Below are positions 1 to 12,614 of a stretch of 64,000 nucleotides of DNA, piece after piece. Within the stretch, counting starts at the first letter, position 1. Every line of letters begins with the position of its first letter. The translations under genes were made by a program, and so were the position numbers. Source of the DNA: Elysia crispata (Eukaryota > Mollusca > Gastropoda > Plakobranchidae); assembly GCA_033675545.1 (NCBI GenBank), contig JAWDGP010006457.1, forward strand, positions 145,001-209,000, written 5' to 3'. A model generated the notes under the pieces. The model saw only the letters and a program-made list of their open reading frames with translations. It was not told where the DNA came from and searched no databases.

Positions 1-229
1 ATCAGAAAGTAGATGATTGTTTTTTGATTAAGTTTTAAACTAGAATGATAGTAGAAACTAGAATTAAAAATTTTATGTAGCAAATGAATGTGGATTGAAA
101 GCTGGAATCAATTTATTCATTTATCACATGAGGCATTAAAAAAAATTTTGTTTTTCTTTCTAATGACCAGTGAAGCAGTTGACTCTTGCAGTACCTGTTT
201 ATTTATAAAAAAAAAAGGCGTAGCTCACT

Positions 230-498
230 ATGTGGTCTTTTTCAAGCTTATCAATAGCGATGGCAGCTAGAAATGTGGTGAATTTTAATAAATTCACAGC
301 TGTACAAGTATGTTATCAGAAGGGTCAGCATTGTTTCATCTCTTCAAAATTATTATCCAATACATCACCTATGAGAGCTTCAAAGTTGATGCCGTTTCTT
401 CATCGTGGATTTCACACAACCAGTCGCCGTCCTGTGCCACCAGCTCTTCTGTTTTTGCTCAAGCCGATTGCCAAGTTTTCTGCTATTCTCACTGGCAG
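230..498 (+). CDS. OMA1: OMA1 exon 1: presequence
   Basis: Encodes the mitochondrial targeting region and ends with a stretch (around residues 58-89, including the HTTSRR segment) that matches the N-terminal region of other animal OMA1 proteins. The donor is GCAG|GTTTGT, leaving phase 2 (AG), which joins the A at 1928 to form an Arg codon before GIRKW. Bases 1-229 hold no recognisable coding; they are probably 5' UTR or promoter. An overlapping ORF at 88-270 is in another frame and lacks support. Confidence 0.8.
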
Positions 499-3400
499 GT
501 TTGTAGCTTTCATGGTACACTTGTCTTTGTATTACATTTACATGTTGTAAGTTTGTAAAAGCATCTAACAAAAAAAAAAAGGAAGTTATAAATAGCATTT
601 GGAATCCACAAAATTAAATGTTTAATTTCCACAGATTACTGTGCTTCTATGTAATGAGTTTTTTAATTTCGCATCCCATTGGAAGTCTGGAAATGGCTTC
701 CTATTTACTCAAATGGGAGAGAGTCTTGTAGCTGCTAATATGTCTTTATACAAGAATAACACTGAAAGCTTGTTATAGGGACTGCATAGACCTTATATCC
801 TGTTTCATAGCCTATGAATAATAAGTGGGAGATATTCAGGGATATCCTGACACTGAATAATAACAGAAGTAGAGACATCAAGTTGGTTTGGTAGAGAGTT
901 TTTTTGTATGTTTGGATGTTTGGGATTTCTCATGTGTGATATGATTACATGTCGTGGATTATTTGAAAGCATTTGGTTTATATGTTGACCATCTATGAAT
1001 AAAAGGTTAATGTTTTGAGATTGAAGACCACAATTTAAGTCTTTGGCTCAGAGTGAAGAAAAATTCTGTTGTAATGAGTGTTATTTTAACTTCCCAGCCT
1101 CTTCGTGCTGATGCTGTATTGCTTCTGATTTTTCAGAGCAGTTGAAGTTAATTACTTTATTCTTGGCTGGCTTTTTAATTTTATTACTCAAGTTGGATTG
1201 AAAAACCTGTGGCACTACTATGGGATTAACATATAATGGAGCCCAACACTGCATATTTACCAACGGGGAATAATTTCCTACATAAGGGTCTTTTATTAAT
1301 GTAATAATTTATACGTTTATTGATATGTAGGTTAGCTGGTGATTGACAATTACCTGTTTAAGCACATACACCTCTCTTTCAAATGTAGGGCTCTAACTCT
1401 TCCTTCCTTTGCTTTCAAACCTTTCTTTTTGGTCTAATTTCCTCTTATATTTGTCTAGTTTCTCCTTTTCTTAATCTTTTCTTTTCTTCCTTTTCATAGA
1501 GAATCAAATTTCAGCCAATGTATGACTAGCTTTTCTCACCCCTGAAAGTAGGGTAAAGTTATTTATAATAGATAATTATGTCCAGATGACTTTTAATGCA
1601 CTCTGAGTATTAAATGAATGATGAATTCATTTCATAAGCAAAATGTAATTTTCACAAACAAACACTATCACTATCACAAAAAAATGCATGATTTAAAATT
1701 AGATATACCCAACATAGGTCTAGCTTCAGACTTAAGCTTAACATAAATAAACAGAAAAAATTCTTAGTAATCACTATTAGAAACTAAAGGATTCTAAGAT
1801 TGACTACAATCTAAAGTGGACTCCATCAGAAAAGCCCAATTGAACTTGCCTATAACAAACAAGTGCAGTCGATGCCTCAAAGAAAAATACCTCATCCTAA
1901 CAAAAAAGGAAATCACTTCTTTCTCAGAGGCATTCGGAAATGGTTTCAAGCTCTGGATCCTGTAGAAAGAAAGAAAGTTATCAGCAACTTGAAGAGATAT
2001 TGGTACATTCCTGCTGGGTTTGTGACATCTCTAGGGGCATCTGGGACTGTATATTATGTCAGTCATTTGGAAGACACTCCTATCACTGGCAGAAGACGAT
2101 TTGTTGCTCTCACACATGAGCAGATTGTTAAAATTTCACAGGCTGAGGCCAGAATGGTGAGTCACACTAGATTTTTAATGAAAAGAAGTATGTTTTCTTC
2201 TTTTCTTCTCAATGACATTTGCAATGAAGTTGTGTACTTAGAATGATAGATCTTACAGCTCAATCTCTGAGATCTTAAGATGAATAACTTTTGCCTAGAG
2301 CCTACATTTTTTTTACAGCTTTATCAGGTGTAAATTCATACAATTATGTAAAATTGAGGAGCTTTTGCTGGAGGCCAACAATTAAATTATGTGGCCAATC
2401 ACTCCATCATGTAATGAACGGAGGAAGACAGTTACAAGGGATCTTATACATCAAGATAGTTGGATCTAGCATATTTTGTTTTTAAACTCAAGCCATTTGT
2501 ATAAACAGTCATTATTAAATCAAAGATACAACTAAGGAGGAGATAAGAGTATGAATTATCTCAAGGGAATCAATGGTCCTGTCTTAAACTTTAAAGCCCT
2601 AACCTTATTTTTAGAATAGCCTCTCTTCTTCTCTCCCTCTGTATTTTCCAATTCAGGTGTCCTCTCTCTCATGAGCGTGAATACAAATGGTAAACATGTG
2701 CTTTTGCTATATTGTGCACAGCACTTTAGAATGTTTTTGTTTTTTACTTTACAAATTTTTAATCACAATTTTAATCTCTTGCAATAAACTCATAATTGGG
2801 CCCACCAAAACCTTGGTAAAGGAATGTCAAAGTATCCTCATCAGGTTCATCATTCTCATCATCAGTACCTGCACAACACATCAATCATAACATGGACAAA
2901 AGTCACTTGATTTTTTCAGATCTCAAAGCAGGTGATTATTAGAAAGGGCCTGCAGGTTAATTTCCCCTTTTAATATTTTTGAATTTCATGGAAGCCCTAT
3001 TTTAAAACTTGAGCAATTTTTTTTATTGTTTGTTTCTCCAAAATTACTAAGTTATATAAGCAAACAAAAAGCAACCAAGATATTCAGTGGACAGCCTCAA
3101 TCACATTCATACATTTATGGAGAAGTTTCATTGTCTTCATGTAATTTTCTGTAATGTGTTGCATTATGTAGCAGCACATGCTCTTTAGGTAAGATGTCAC
3201 TCTCTATATGGAATAATTGTTAGATTAAAAATGCGTTATTTTATAAATAAATGTGTGCCAACTGAACAAAGACAATGAATTTATGTTACATCGACTAGCA
3301 AAAGCTTCAGCTATGACAACCATTCTTAATAAACATGTTGTCGTCATTCTTTGAGCAACTTTCATGATATTGTAACAGATATAAGTTTGTTATCATATCT

Positions 3401-6400
3401 TTAAAAAACACGACCATGCTGGAAATAATACTGTATTGAAAATATAAGCTTTAAATTAATGAAAGCTAAAAGATTCTTTTGTACTGGAAATAAAATTTAC
3501 ATGCGATCCTCATCACCATTTTTAATTGAATTATTAAATGGACTACAGACTTGGCCTACGTAAATTGACCTTAAATGTTGTGTATTTTGAAATTTCAGTT
3601 GGAGGAGCAGTTTAAACACAAGCTTTATCCTTCAAATAGTTTTCAGGCAGCAAGAGTGCTAGACATAGCTCAGAGACTATTAAGGGCCAACCCCGAGCTG
3701 ACACAAATGAAGTTTGAGAAATGGAATGTTTTTGTGGTCAAGGATCCAACTGTTAATGCCTGTGTCTTGCCTGTAAGATGCCTTCTTATTCACTGCTGAA
3801 ATTTAACAAATGATGCTGACTAATTGGGAGAAAGGAAATTTTTTTGTTTTTGAAATTTAAAAAAAGTTTTAGATTGTAAAAAAAATATATATATTAGACT
3901 TGTGCCTTTATCTCAAATGTCTGGAAGGTAATTGCTACTTTGCATACAACTAAAGATGGGGTAAAAATATTTTGTTCACATAATTTTTTATCCCTTTTAA
4001 ATTGTTTTGATTATATTGTGTTCCTTGCTTTGATTTTGATTTTCAAGGGTGAATTTCTCATGAAATTCTTCATTATCAGAAAATATTGTTGGCACAAAAA
4101 TTGGTAATAACATATTATAAAGATGAAAATTTAAACCTTTAGCCATTGCCTTTTCATGGATTTTTTTTTAACTTTTTTTTTTCACAAATGTATAGGATTT
4201 TCAATGATTCCTCATATTATTTGTTTCAACAGAAAAGAAACATTTACAATCTAGAGTAATGTAGCGTCGGGTTATTTCGCCACATTGGAATAGGCATGTA
4301 AGAGACAAGGTCTCTCTCTCTTTCTATGCATCTCAAATCGATTACAAATGGTCAAGAATAACCAGCAATCTTTCCACGCTCATTTTAGCGCTTCATTGGC
4401 TGTGTCTATTTTGTTTCAATCTTATTTTTAGTCATTTTAATACAACCAAGATCTGGTAAATTCGCCACCCCTGGAGGGTATATTTGCCTTATGATGAGTT
4501 ATATAAGTTAATGTTATATGCTAAGACATTGTTGCTGTAAATGCTGTTATTTTATTGTTTTTATTTTATTTTTTTAAACATCTTTTTTTTTAATCAACAA
4601 TGTTTGTATTTAATACACAATAATAAATTAATAAATGAACATGTGAACATGTTTATAAATAAAAAATAATTGAAGCTACACTGCACTTTTGATATTAGCA
4701 TGGCATAATTAGGCCTAGTACAATCTAACTGTAATCGTTTGATGTTTATTAACATTAAAAATCAAGTTTTGTAATAAAAAAGCAAGACCAGTATTCAGAA
4801 AGGTTTAATCTTTGACATTGAATGGTACAAAAATTAATAAAATGTCATGTACAATAGCAATAGCAAAATTAGCCGACTGATGTGGTGAAATTACCCTCTT
4901 GTGCTATGAAACATTTATTCAAAATTTACAAATAAATCATGTTAATAGTGGCAAAAAGCATCACAAAAATGGCTTCAAAGAAACAATTGAATAGCAAGAA
5001 TCAAAAAAGTATCGGAAGTAGCAGATGTGACAGGGTAGGAGAGCAAGCACGAGGGAGTAAGACAGAGATGGCTTGAAAGTACGCAACTAGATTTAGGCAC
5101 CATCACTTAAATGATGCTGGTTGGATGATGAAATAATTTGCACAGTTTGCCCTGTCTTGTTCGATTTGACACTTGAACTCTGTGAGGCGTGTTTTAAGAT
5201 TAGTTTATTTAAAAAAAGAAGGGTGAAGTGGTTATGATTTTTACCCGCGTGGCGGGATAACCCGACACTATGTTATTGTAAGAAAAAAGATCTTTTCAAG
5301 TTGCTGTTTGAGTGGTTATTTGATATTTTATCATTGGAAACTTAAAAGCAAATAAAGATTAATGATTAAAAAAAAACCACAACAGAATCTTTAAAAAAAA
5401 CCAAAGCTAAATGATTAATTACTTAATAAAAGTTTACTGAAAGACCTTGCACATACAGATCATTGTAGGCATTGTGTGTGTCATTACAAACCAGCTATGG
5501 CTAGAAGTTGATGCACATTTCAAATCAACATTGGTCTAATTTCTTTCAGACCATAATACATGCACAAAAAAATAAAAGCGTCATTTGAATAAGTTATTTA
5601 TGATCTTTCTTTTGTGCTTTTTGGTTTTAGACTGGAGACATGTTTGTATTTGATGGGATTCTTGAACTTGCTAACACCCAGGACCAGCTGGCTATTATTC
5701 TAGGACATGAAATGGCTCATGCTGTATTAGAACATGGGGTAAGCAAAAATCATGAAATAGTCTTGAGGAGATATTAAAATGTTAAATTTGTTTTAACTCT
5801 ATCGTTTCTTGAAATATCTACGAGTATAATAAAGCTATATGTATGGGGTTGCCTTTCTTTTCAATTGTAATGTAATTTTTGGAACCAAGTTTGTCAAAGC
5901 AAATTTTTTTAGCAAGCAAAGAATATATTTGTGGATCTGAGGGGCCTTTGAGTGCAAGTTTTAGTAATATGTTTCTCTGTCTGTTCTCTATTATTCTTGG
6001 CTCAGTTCTTAGCGTTTCAAAATGAAAGTAACTTTTTTTTTGTGTAATTGCAGATTATCAAGTGCAATTTAAATTATTACCTTTAATTACACAAATCCTG
6101 TCATATTTAGTCTAAAAAATATGAAAATCCTCCTTTAAAGAAAATGTAAGAAACTGTGTTTTACAATACATGTATATGTTTTTAAATACTGCAAATTTTA
6201 ATGTTGGTCTTAGTTTGTAAAAAAATAAGCATGGTTAAAAAAATGTTAAAAGAAAAATATAACATTTTTTTGTACTTTCATAAAGTTACCATATATGAAG
6301 CAACCAAGTTGAATATTGCATAAGATATGATTTTGACACGATGAATTTCCATCGCCTTTAAAAGTGTGTCTTCTGCTCTTTTGGAAGGCAAAAAAATTAT

Positions 6401-9400
6401 CAATCGTCTTTTCTATGACCAAAGATATTTTCTTGTCAAAGCAATCAAACAAAAAAGAAAGGAAAGATTTCTTTCTTTCTTTCTTGGTCTTTAGAACAAA
6501 AGACATCTTTTCAGACAATATACCTGAATAATCCTAGATGCCTAATATACAGCTCTGATTGCATTAACTTTTATGTGCTACCTGTCTCAACAAAAATCTT
6601 CCACTATTCTTGCAGGTGGAGGAACTGAGTCTTGCCAGTCTGGTTGATCTAGTGATAATATTCTGCCTTGCAGCCATTTGGTGCATCATCCCTTCTGATG
6701 GAATAGCTGTCATTACTCATTGGTTTTATAACAAAGTAATAAAGGTAAGAATGTAGTCTAGCCAGCTAGACTCTAAAGAGCTCAGATATGTGCTACTCTC
6801 TAAATAAGTTTGATTACTAATTTAAATGGGGATTTTTAAGGCTTTTCTAATAATACAGATTACCACTTAGGGTTGCCATAGATGAGAGGATAAAATCTTC
6901 TTATGAACTTGGCAAAATCTGTGAATCCTATGTCAGTCTATAAAAAAATTTCCAGTGCTGTGTAAAATCTTACACTCATAAAACAAATTTTCTTTACACT
7001 TTGAAAACATTCTAAGGCTATTCTACTTTTTGCGGCATTGCAAGATTATTAATGCAGTGGATGCCGCTTATGCCAATTTTCACACAAGTTGATCTTTTTG
7101 TTGGGTTTGTACCCCTTCTTATAATATTTATATAAGCTCTTCCACATGGCTTGATATCCAGATAAGCCGATCTTTTTTGGGGTGATGGAAACGAAAACGT
7201 GATTGTTTTCACAGCTTTTAGCCAATAATAACAAGCTTTCCCTCTTCTGACTCATCCATTAGTAAGCGTTAGGCAATGCTAGGCCTTGTTAAATCGACGT
7301 TATTGCTTAGATCTACATTTATTGTACATTATGTTTACTAGATCTACCACTGTAATTGGTTGATTGAACCCATCTCTCCTAGGCTGTTGGGCAGAGATAT
7401 TTACTTAGATTTACATTTGTGTTCTTTGAGTTTGTAGGCTAGACCTGCTCTCCCTGAAGTGTGATTGTTTGATTACACGATGTCCACCCGTTCCATATCT
7501 CCAAGGCTAGGGCTAGGACTAGGACATTCTGTGTTCTTATTGAAAAATATTATAAGTGCTTGTTGTTTTCTTAAGATTAAATAGAAGAAAAGGCTTCCAT
7601 ACAATAGGCTGAGTAAGCTCTCAAGGAGAAAACTTTTAAAAAAATCATACAAGATCATACAGAAACTCACTGCTATCCAAACTTGAAGAAAAGTTTATGA
7701 TATATTTGTTAAAACAATGGACTTTTTTTTAAAAACAATAAAGATTGTTCATTGTTCAATGTTTTTGCCCTTTTACTTGTTTAAGTTAAATTGAAAGAAT
7801 TAAATAAAATACTACTTACACATAAAAATGTATTCATTTATATGAAGAAAACTTAAGGGAGGCAAAAAAACTTCTTATTTGCAAAATCTTGGACTTTAAA
7901 ATGAACTCAAGAAGATGCACTAGTACCTGTAGAACCAGAGATCTTGTGGTCTCCCACTTTACCGAGGCACAGCCATTTATATTGCATAAGGCCATGCTTG
8001 ATAAGTTATATACTACCAAATGCTTCTATCTCCAGCTGGTTCTTATGGAAATCCATTGAAAAAACTTAAGTATTGCTTCTGTCGCTTTTTCTATGACTGT
8101 GCCTGGTCTAGTTTAAATAAATAGGTTATTTTTGTCCACAGGAAAAAACTGCCAAAGAAGCATTTACCTTTAATGCAAACTATCAACATGAAATATTGCA
8201 TATTCGAATTCAAAAAGTATGAAAACCTCAAACTTTGCAAGGGTTAGGGCACATAATCAGGTGAATGCCAGCAAATGTATAAATCAGGCCACAAGTATGT
8301 TTATAGTCTTTGAATCAATTCTTATGTGTAAAATATGGGAATTTAAGAAAAAAACTGCATTTAAAGGTAAATAATTCTTTATCACATTATAACTGAAGAT
8401 ACAAAAAATATGCTTTCTCTTCATAGAAATTTAAGAATTTCATATGATTTTCATATTTAGAGCTCATTGTTTAAAATATCAACATACCTATAACAAAGTG
8501 GGATTCATTTGGCTGACAAATAATGTGGAAAGAAATCTGATGCATTTGTTTTTATTCTTGAGTTTTGAGAGAATCATATTTTCAGCAATACTCTTTTTCC
8601 ATGCTTAACAAAACTTTACCAAAATTTGAAGCATAACATAAATATTGATTTTATCCTTCCTCAGCTCCTAACTCACATGCCTCACAGTCGTGCAATTGAA
8701 AAAGAAGCTGACCTTGTGGGCCTTATGTTTGCAGCTAAGGTTATTTCTAACATTTTTTTCTCCAGAATTATCATACTCATCTCATCTTTGTCAGTTTGTA
8801 ATATGAAACTGAGTGCTGAGAAGATTTCATGGTATAAATGTGTGTCAAAGTCTAAATTACCAAATAAAAATAAAGATTATTTGAGAGTTAAGGTTATCAA
8901 GTGCTTACCAGATCTACTGCTGTAAACTAAATACATTTCCAGTTGCTCTGAAGTGTTAATTATTTGGACTGATAGCTTATGGCCACAAAAAAGTATAAGA
9001 CCTATGACTCAGAAATGTCAGTTTTAATAGAAAAAAGAAAAAACGTCATTTAGATGCATAGAGAAGCTAGAATACATTTCCAATTTAATAGACAGTGATG
9101 CCTAGCATAGACTTAGATGAAACGCATTGCAGTCATATTTTGCAAATGAGAGATCTAGATCTAGTACATTTAAAAAAATCTAAATGGTGGGAATGTTTTC
9201 AGTTTGTATATGAAGTGGCAAACTTATCTAGGTCTAGCAAAGAGATTGATGGACCAGAAGGAAATTCACATTTTATATTGTTACTGCCTAATAGAATGAT
9301 CTTATTAAAAAAAAGAAGATGCTTTCAATCTTTCATCCTCTAAAGACCTTAGCTGGTGTTTGCAGCAGAGGAATGCAACTGGTTATTTTCAGCCCCCACA

Positions 9401-12400
9401 GGCAAGATACAAATTCTTGTCAGTGATGCAACTCTGATTATTACAGATTTCCAATCAGCAACAATTTTGTATTTAGGCCTATTGGTTGCTTGTGAATGTA
9501 TAGATGGACTGAAGAAATAGCGTTGTGTATAAATAAGTCAAACTTAAAAACCCTCACTATAGCATTATTTTTACTTTTCATATAAAGTGGGTATTATATT
9601 TTTTTGTATTTTTTCCACTCAGGCATGCTATGATGTAAGAGCAGGTAGCTTGCTGTGGAAAAAGATGTCCCATGTAGAAAAAGCAAATCCTGATGGCAGT
9701 GAAACACTTCTACTTCCAGAGTTTATGTCCACTCATCCTGATAGCCTTAAACGGGCAGAGCATCTGGACTTTCTACTCCCTCAGGTTGATTTACATCTCT
9801 TGCTCATTAAAAATATTAGCAAAGAGAAACATTTTAAGGGGTGAAAAAAAATGAAAAAGAGTGTAGGAATCTCAATTTATCTTCAACATGAAAACTAATG
9901 TAAATTTTAATTCTTATTTACCACTTTATCTAAACATAAAACTTGACGTTTTATTTTACTCAATGAAATCACTAAAGAGTTACATTCTCACTTATCAAGT
10001 GGTTTTCTCTGATTTTAAGTCTTCAATTTAGTTTTTAGTAGACTCTCATTTGTAGATTTAGTTTTACATTTCGCATGATATATTATATTTTTCAACTATA
10101 TGTCTTTTTATGTTTCTGATTGCTTCCTTTTGTACAAGTTTCTTTTTTTGTTCTCCATTATTAACAATAAATATCATGTAAAAAAATCTTAAGGATAAAA
10201 AAAATTTAATGCCTTCATTGATTGACGAACCAGTGATGGAATGAAAGATGGCACAATCACTAGACATTTTGAAGACATTTTTTTATTTTTCAGCAGGAGA
10301 GGGCTGAACTTTATTTTATTTTAAAATTTTCCTATTTTTTACTTATTTAAAATGAAAAAGTATGTCTTTTGTATATGAATTTATGTTTAAAAAATAATAA
10401 AATAACTTGTTTCAAAAGAGTTATCTGATCTAAAAATTAAAAAATACTGATTAGTTGTTTAAATGTTTTTTTTTCATCAAAATAAATTTGGCAATAAAAT
10501 GATGAACCTAATTACGATAAAAACATAACAATCTTGAGAGCATTTTTTAGCCTTAATCCATAAATTTTCTTTATTTTTCTTTTTATCTGCAAGACACTGA
10601 TGTTGGCAGATCAAAATTCAGTAAATTTTATCACCGTACATTCAGTGGTTTTGAAGGAGATGGGGTTGAAAGAAATCAAAGTTACCTTTTATAATATAGA
10701 TAGTAAGAGAAAATGATGAAAAAAAAAATCACCCATTAACAAAGTTAAAAAATGCAGAACATCTTTATTGGGCCATGTAATGAAAAAAGAGACATTGGAA
10801 TATCTTATTACAGCTGGAACAATAGAAGAGAAAGGCAACAAGAGAAGACAATGAGAAAAGATGATAAAAGGATTGACAAAGGGGCATAACACAATAAGAG
10901 GAGCAGGCATATTGCGGTAGAAATTGATTGTGCAGAGCAAGTGGAAGTTTTCTTTTCAAAACTTTTCTTTTCTTCATGGACTTGAATTGTTGCAGAATGA
11001 ACTTTGTTGAAGTACAGTAGAATCTTCCGTCAGAATAAAACTTATCAAATAACATGGGATCAAGGAGTGTGGAAAGAAATGATGTCCAATGCAATCAGCA
11101 AGGCATTGTTTGATTGATCCAAGCATTTTGAACATAAAGAAACTGAAAAAATTCATAACTAATGGTCTTTAAACATGAATTGGGTTGCTCTGATATGTTA
11201 TGGTGCATAGGAAAGGCGCTAAATTGGCGGTTGATAATGCTGTAGTTTTTTTACTTTTACATTTTAGTTTTTTACATGTAAGTCCAATTTCTAAGAGTCT
11301 AAATTGACCTGATAATTTATTATAGATTCCTGTAGTGCAAGTTGAGTTTTCACACCAGACTGCTTGCCAACTTTGAGTGAAATTTTAGCTTTGCAAACTG
11401 ATGTTTTTTTTTTTGTTTTTTTTTCAAATTATCTTACCAATAACTTTGCAAGAGCTTTTGTGACTTTGTAGAGTTTCATTCAGATATCAAGTATCGTATT
11501 TAGCCTATGAATCACAAAGCAGTTTCACATTTATAAAGGTACTATTCTACTTTGGACAAAATTTAGAGCAGAAAATGATGAATCACGTGAAAAAAATCTG
11601 TTTATGTTTTAAAGGTATTTATTTTGCATGGTTGTGGTATGGATATGCCAATCTGCTTTGAGATCAAAGGCTTTTACAATTACATCACTTGGTCAAAGCC
11701 ATATGTATAAAATTTACTTATGGATCATTTTTTTGTTTGATCATTTATATTTCTGTTAGATTGATGTCACTAAAGTGTAAATACGATTTCAAATTTAAAT
11801 TTGTTCAAATCTTCGAATTTTTTTTTTGGAATTATGAAGACACTCTATACATCTTTAGATCCTTGAATAAGCTTCAACACATAACTATATCCCTTAGATC
11901 AGTAATCCTCAAAGCAGAAATTTAAGCGTTTGAAAAGTGTCATCTAATTACATGTGGGTTTTTTTTTGGCTCAGTTAAATATTAATTATCTTCTAGCAGG
12001 ATATGAGTTTTCATTTAAGATTTCTTTATATTAGATAAAAAAAAAATTAACTAAAAGTGACAGCATAAAGCTTTGACATGTATAAAATATCACTATCAGT
12101 GATTGATTTCAGAGCCTGTGAGCGAAGTAAATTGAACTGGCTGTAACTCCTTCCTTGTCTCTTAATATGTCACTCACACATCCAAAGTCACTCTCATCCT
12201 CTCTGGGATACACAATTCTATTTAGGATGTTTGATGGCTAGTATTGACTGAACTAATAACTAACAGATAAGTGCATGCTGATTTGGGGGGACCTCCAATT
12301 GCAGTTTGAAAACTTCAAGCTGCTAAGAGTCTTCAGGTGTTTGAATCGCTATTTGAAAACTCCTCTAACAAATAAGAGTATTCAACACTTAATTGTTGCT

Positions 12401-12614
12401 GCCCTAAGTCATCTTTTAATATGCTTTTTCCTTGGATTATTTTCAGGCCGAGACTTGGAGAAATAACATGAGCTGTCCAAAGTTACCAAAGGAAGACCCA
12501 CGGGAAGCAATAAAAGTTTTATCAGACTATGTAAACAATCAACTAGCAGCCGAAAAAGCAGGGCAGGACCTACGGAAAGTTACAGTTCAGAAGGCAGAAT
12601 TAAAATTATCCTGA
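230..12614 (+). CDS. OMA1: OMA1 zinc metallopeptidase, mitochondrial (8 coding exons)
   Basis: Coding exons read as 230-498, 1928-2156, 3599-3772, 5631-5738, 6616-6744, 8665-8739, 9623-9784 and 12447-12614. All junctions use GT/AG and keep one reading frame, giving about 437 aa. Residues 1-60 are basic and hydroxylated with few acids, as expected of a mitochondrial presequence. A hydrophobic segment lies near residues 115-134. The M48 zinc motif HEMAH is at 250-254, a second hydrophobic stretch near 268-288, the third-ligand motif EKEAD at 315-319, and the conserved STHP motif follows in exon 7. In known animals OMA1 is a stress-activated inner-membrane protease that cleaves OPA1 and DELE1. 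The product is shorter than the human protein (524 aa), mainly at the two termini. The start at 230 is the first in-frame ATG; the ATGs at 248 and 260 are alternatives. Intron 3 holds a DNA transposon. The other introns show only AT-rich sequence. Confidence 0.93.
4264..5268. mobile_element. 1,005-bp non-autonomous DNA transposon (MITE-like), TA-flanked
   Basis: Terminal inverted repeats at 4264-4283 (GCGTCGGGTTATTTCGCCAC) and 5249-5268 match at 17 of 20 positions. The dinucleotide TA abuts both ends (4262-4263 and 5269-5270), consistent with the TA target duplication of Tc1/mariner-type elements. No internal ORF resembling a transposase was found, so it is probably mobilised in trans. It lies inside OMA1 intron 3 and leaves the flanking splice sites untouched. 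Family assignment is inference. Confidence 0.75.
5631..5738 (+). CDS. OMA1: OMA1 exon 4: HExxH zinc-binding exon
   Basis: Encodes 36 residues beginning TGDMFVF and ending in the catalytic helix with HEMAH. The two histidines bind zinc and the glutamate is the general base in M48 peptidases. Flanked by a clean acceptor (tttggttttag) and donor (GTAAGC), both phase 0. Confidence 0.93.
8665..8739 (+). CDS. OMA1: OMA1 exon 6: third zinc ligand exon
   Basis: A 25-codon exon carrying SRAIEKEAD, the M48 motif ExxAD that supplies the third zinc ligand. The acceptor is tcctcag. The donor is GTTATT, weaker than average but in phase with exon 7 at 9623. Confidence 0.88.

Noticed and set aside
88-270. 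Short ORF overlapping the OMA1 start
   Set aside because: Different frame from the OMA1 exon and no protein-like composition.
9095-9343. 82-codon ORF in OMA1 intron 6
   Set aside because: Lies between in-phase OMA1 exons; no recognised domain or splice signals.
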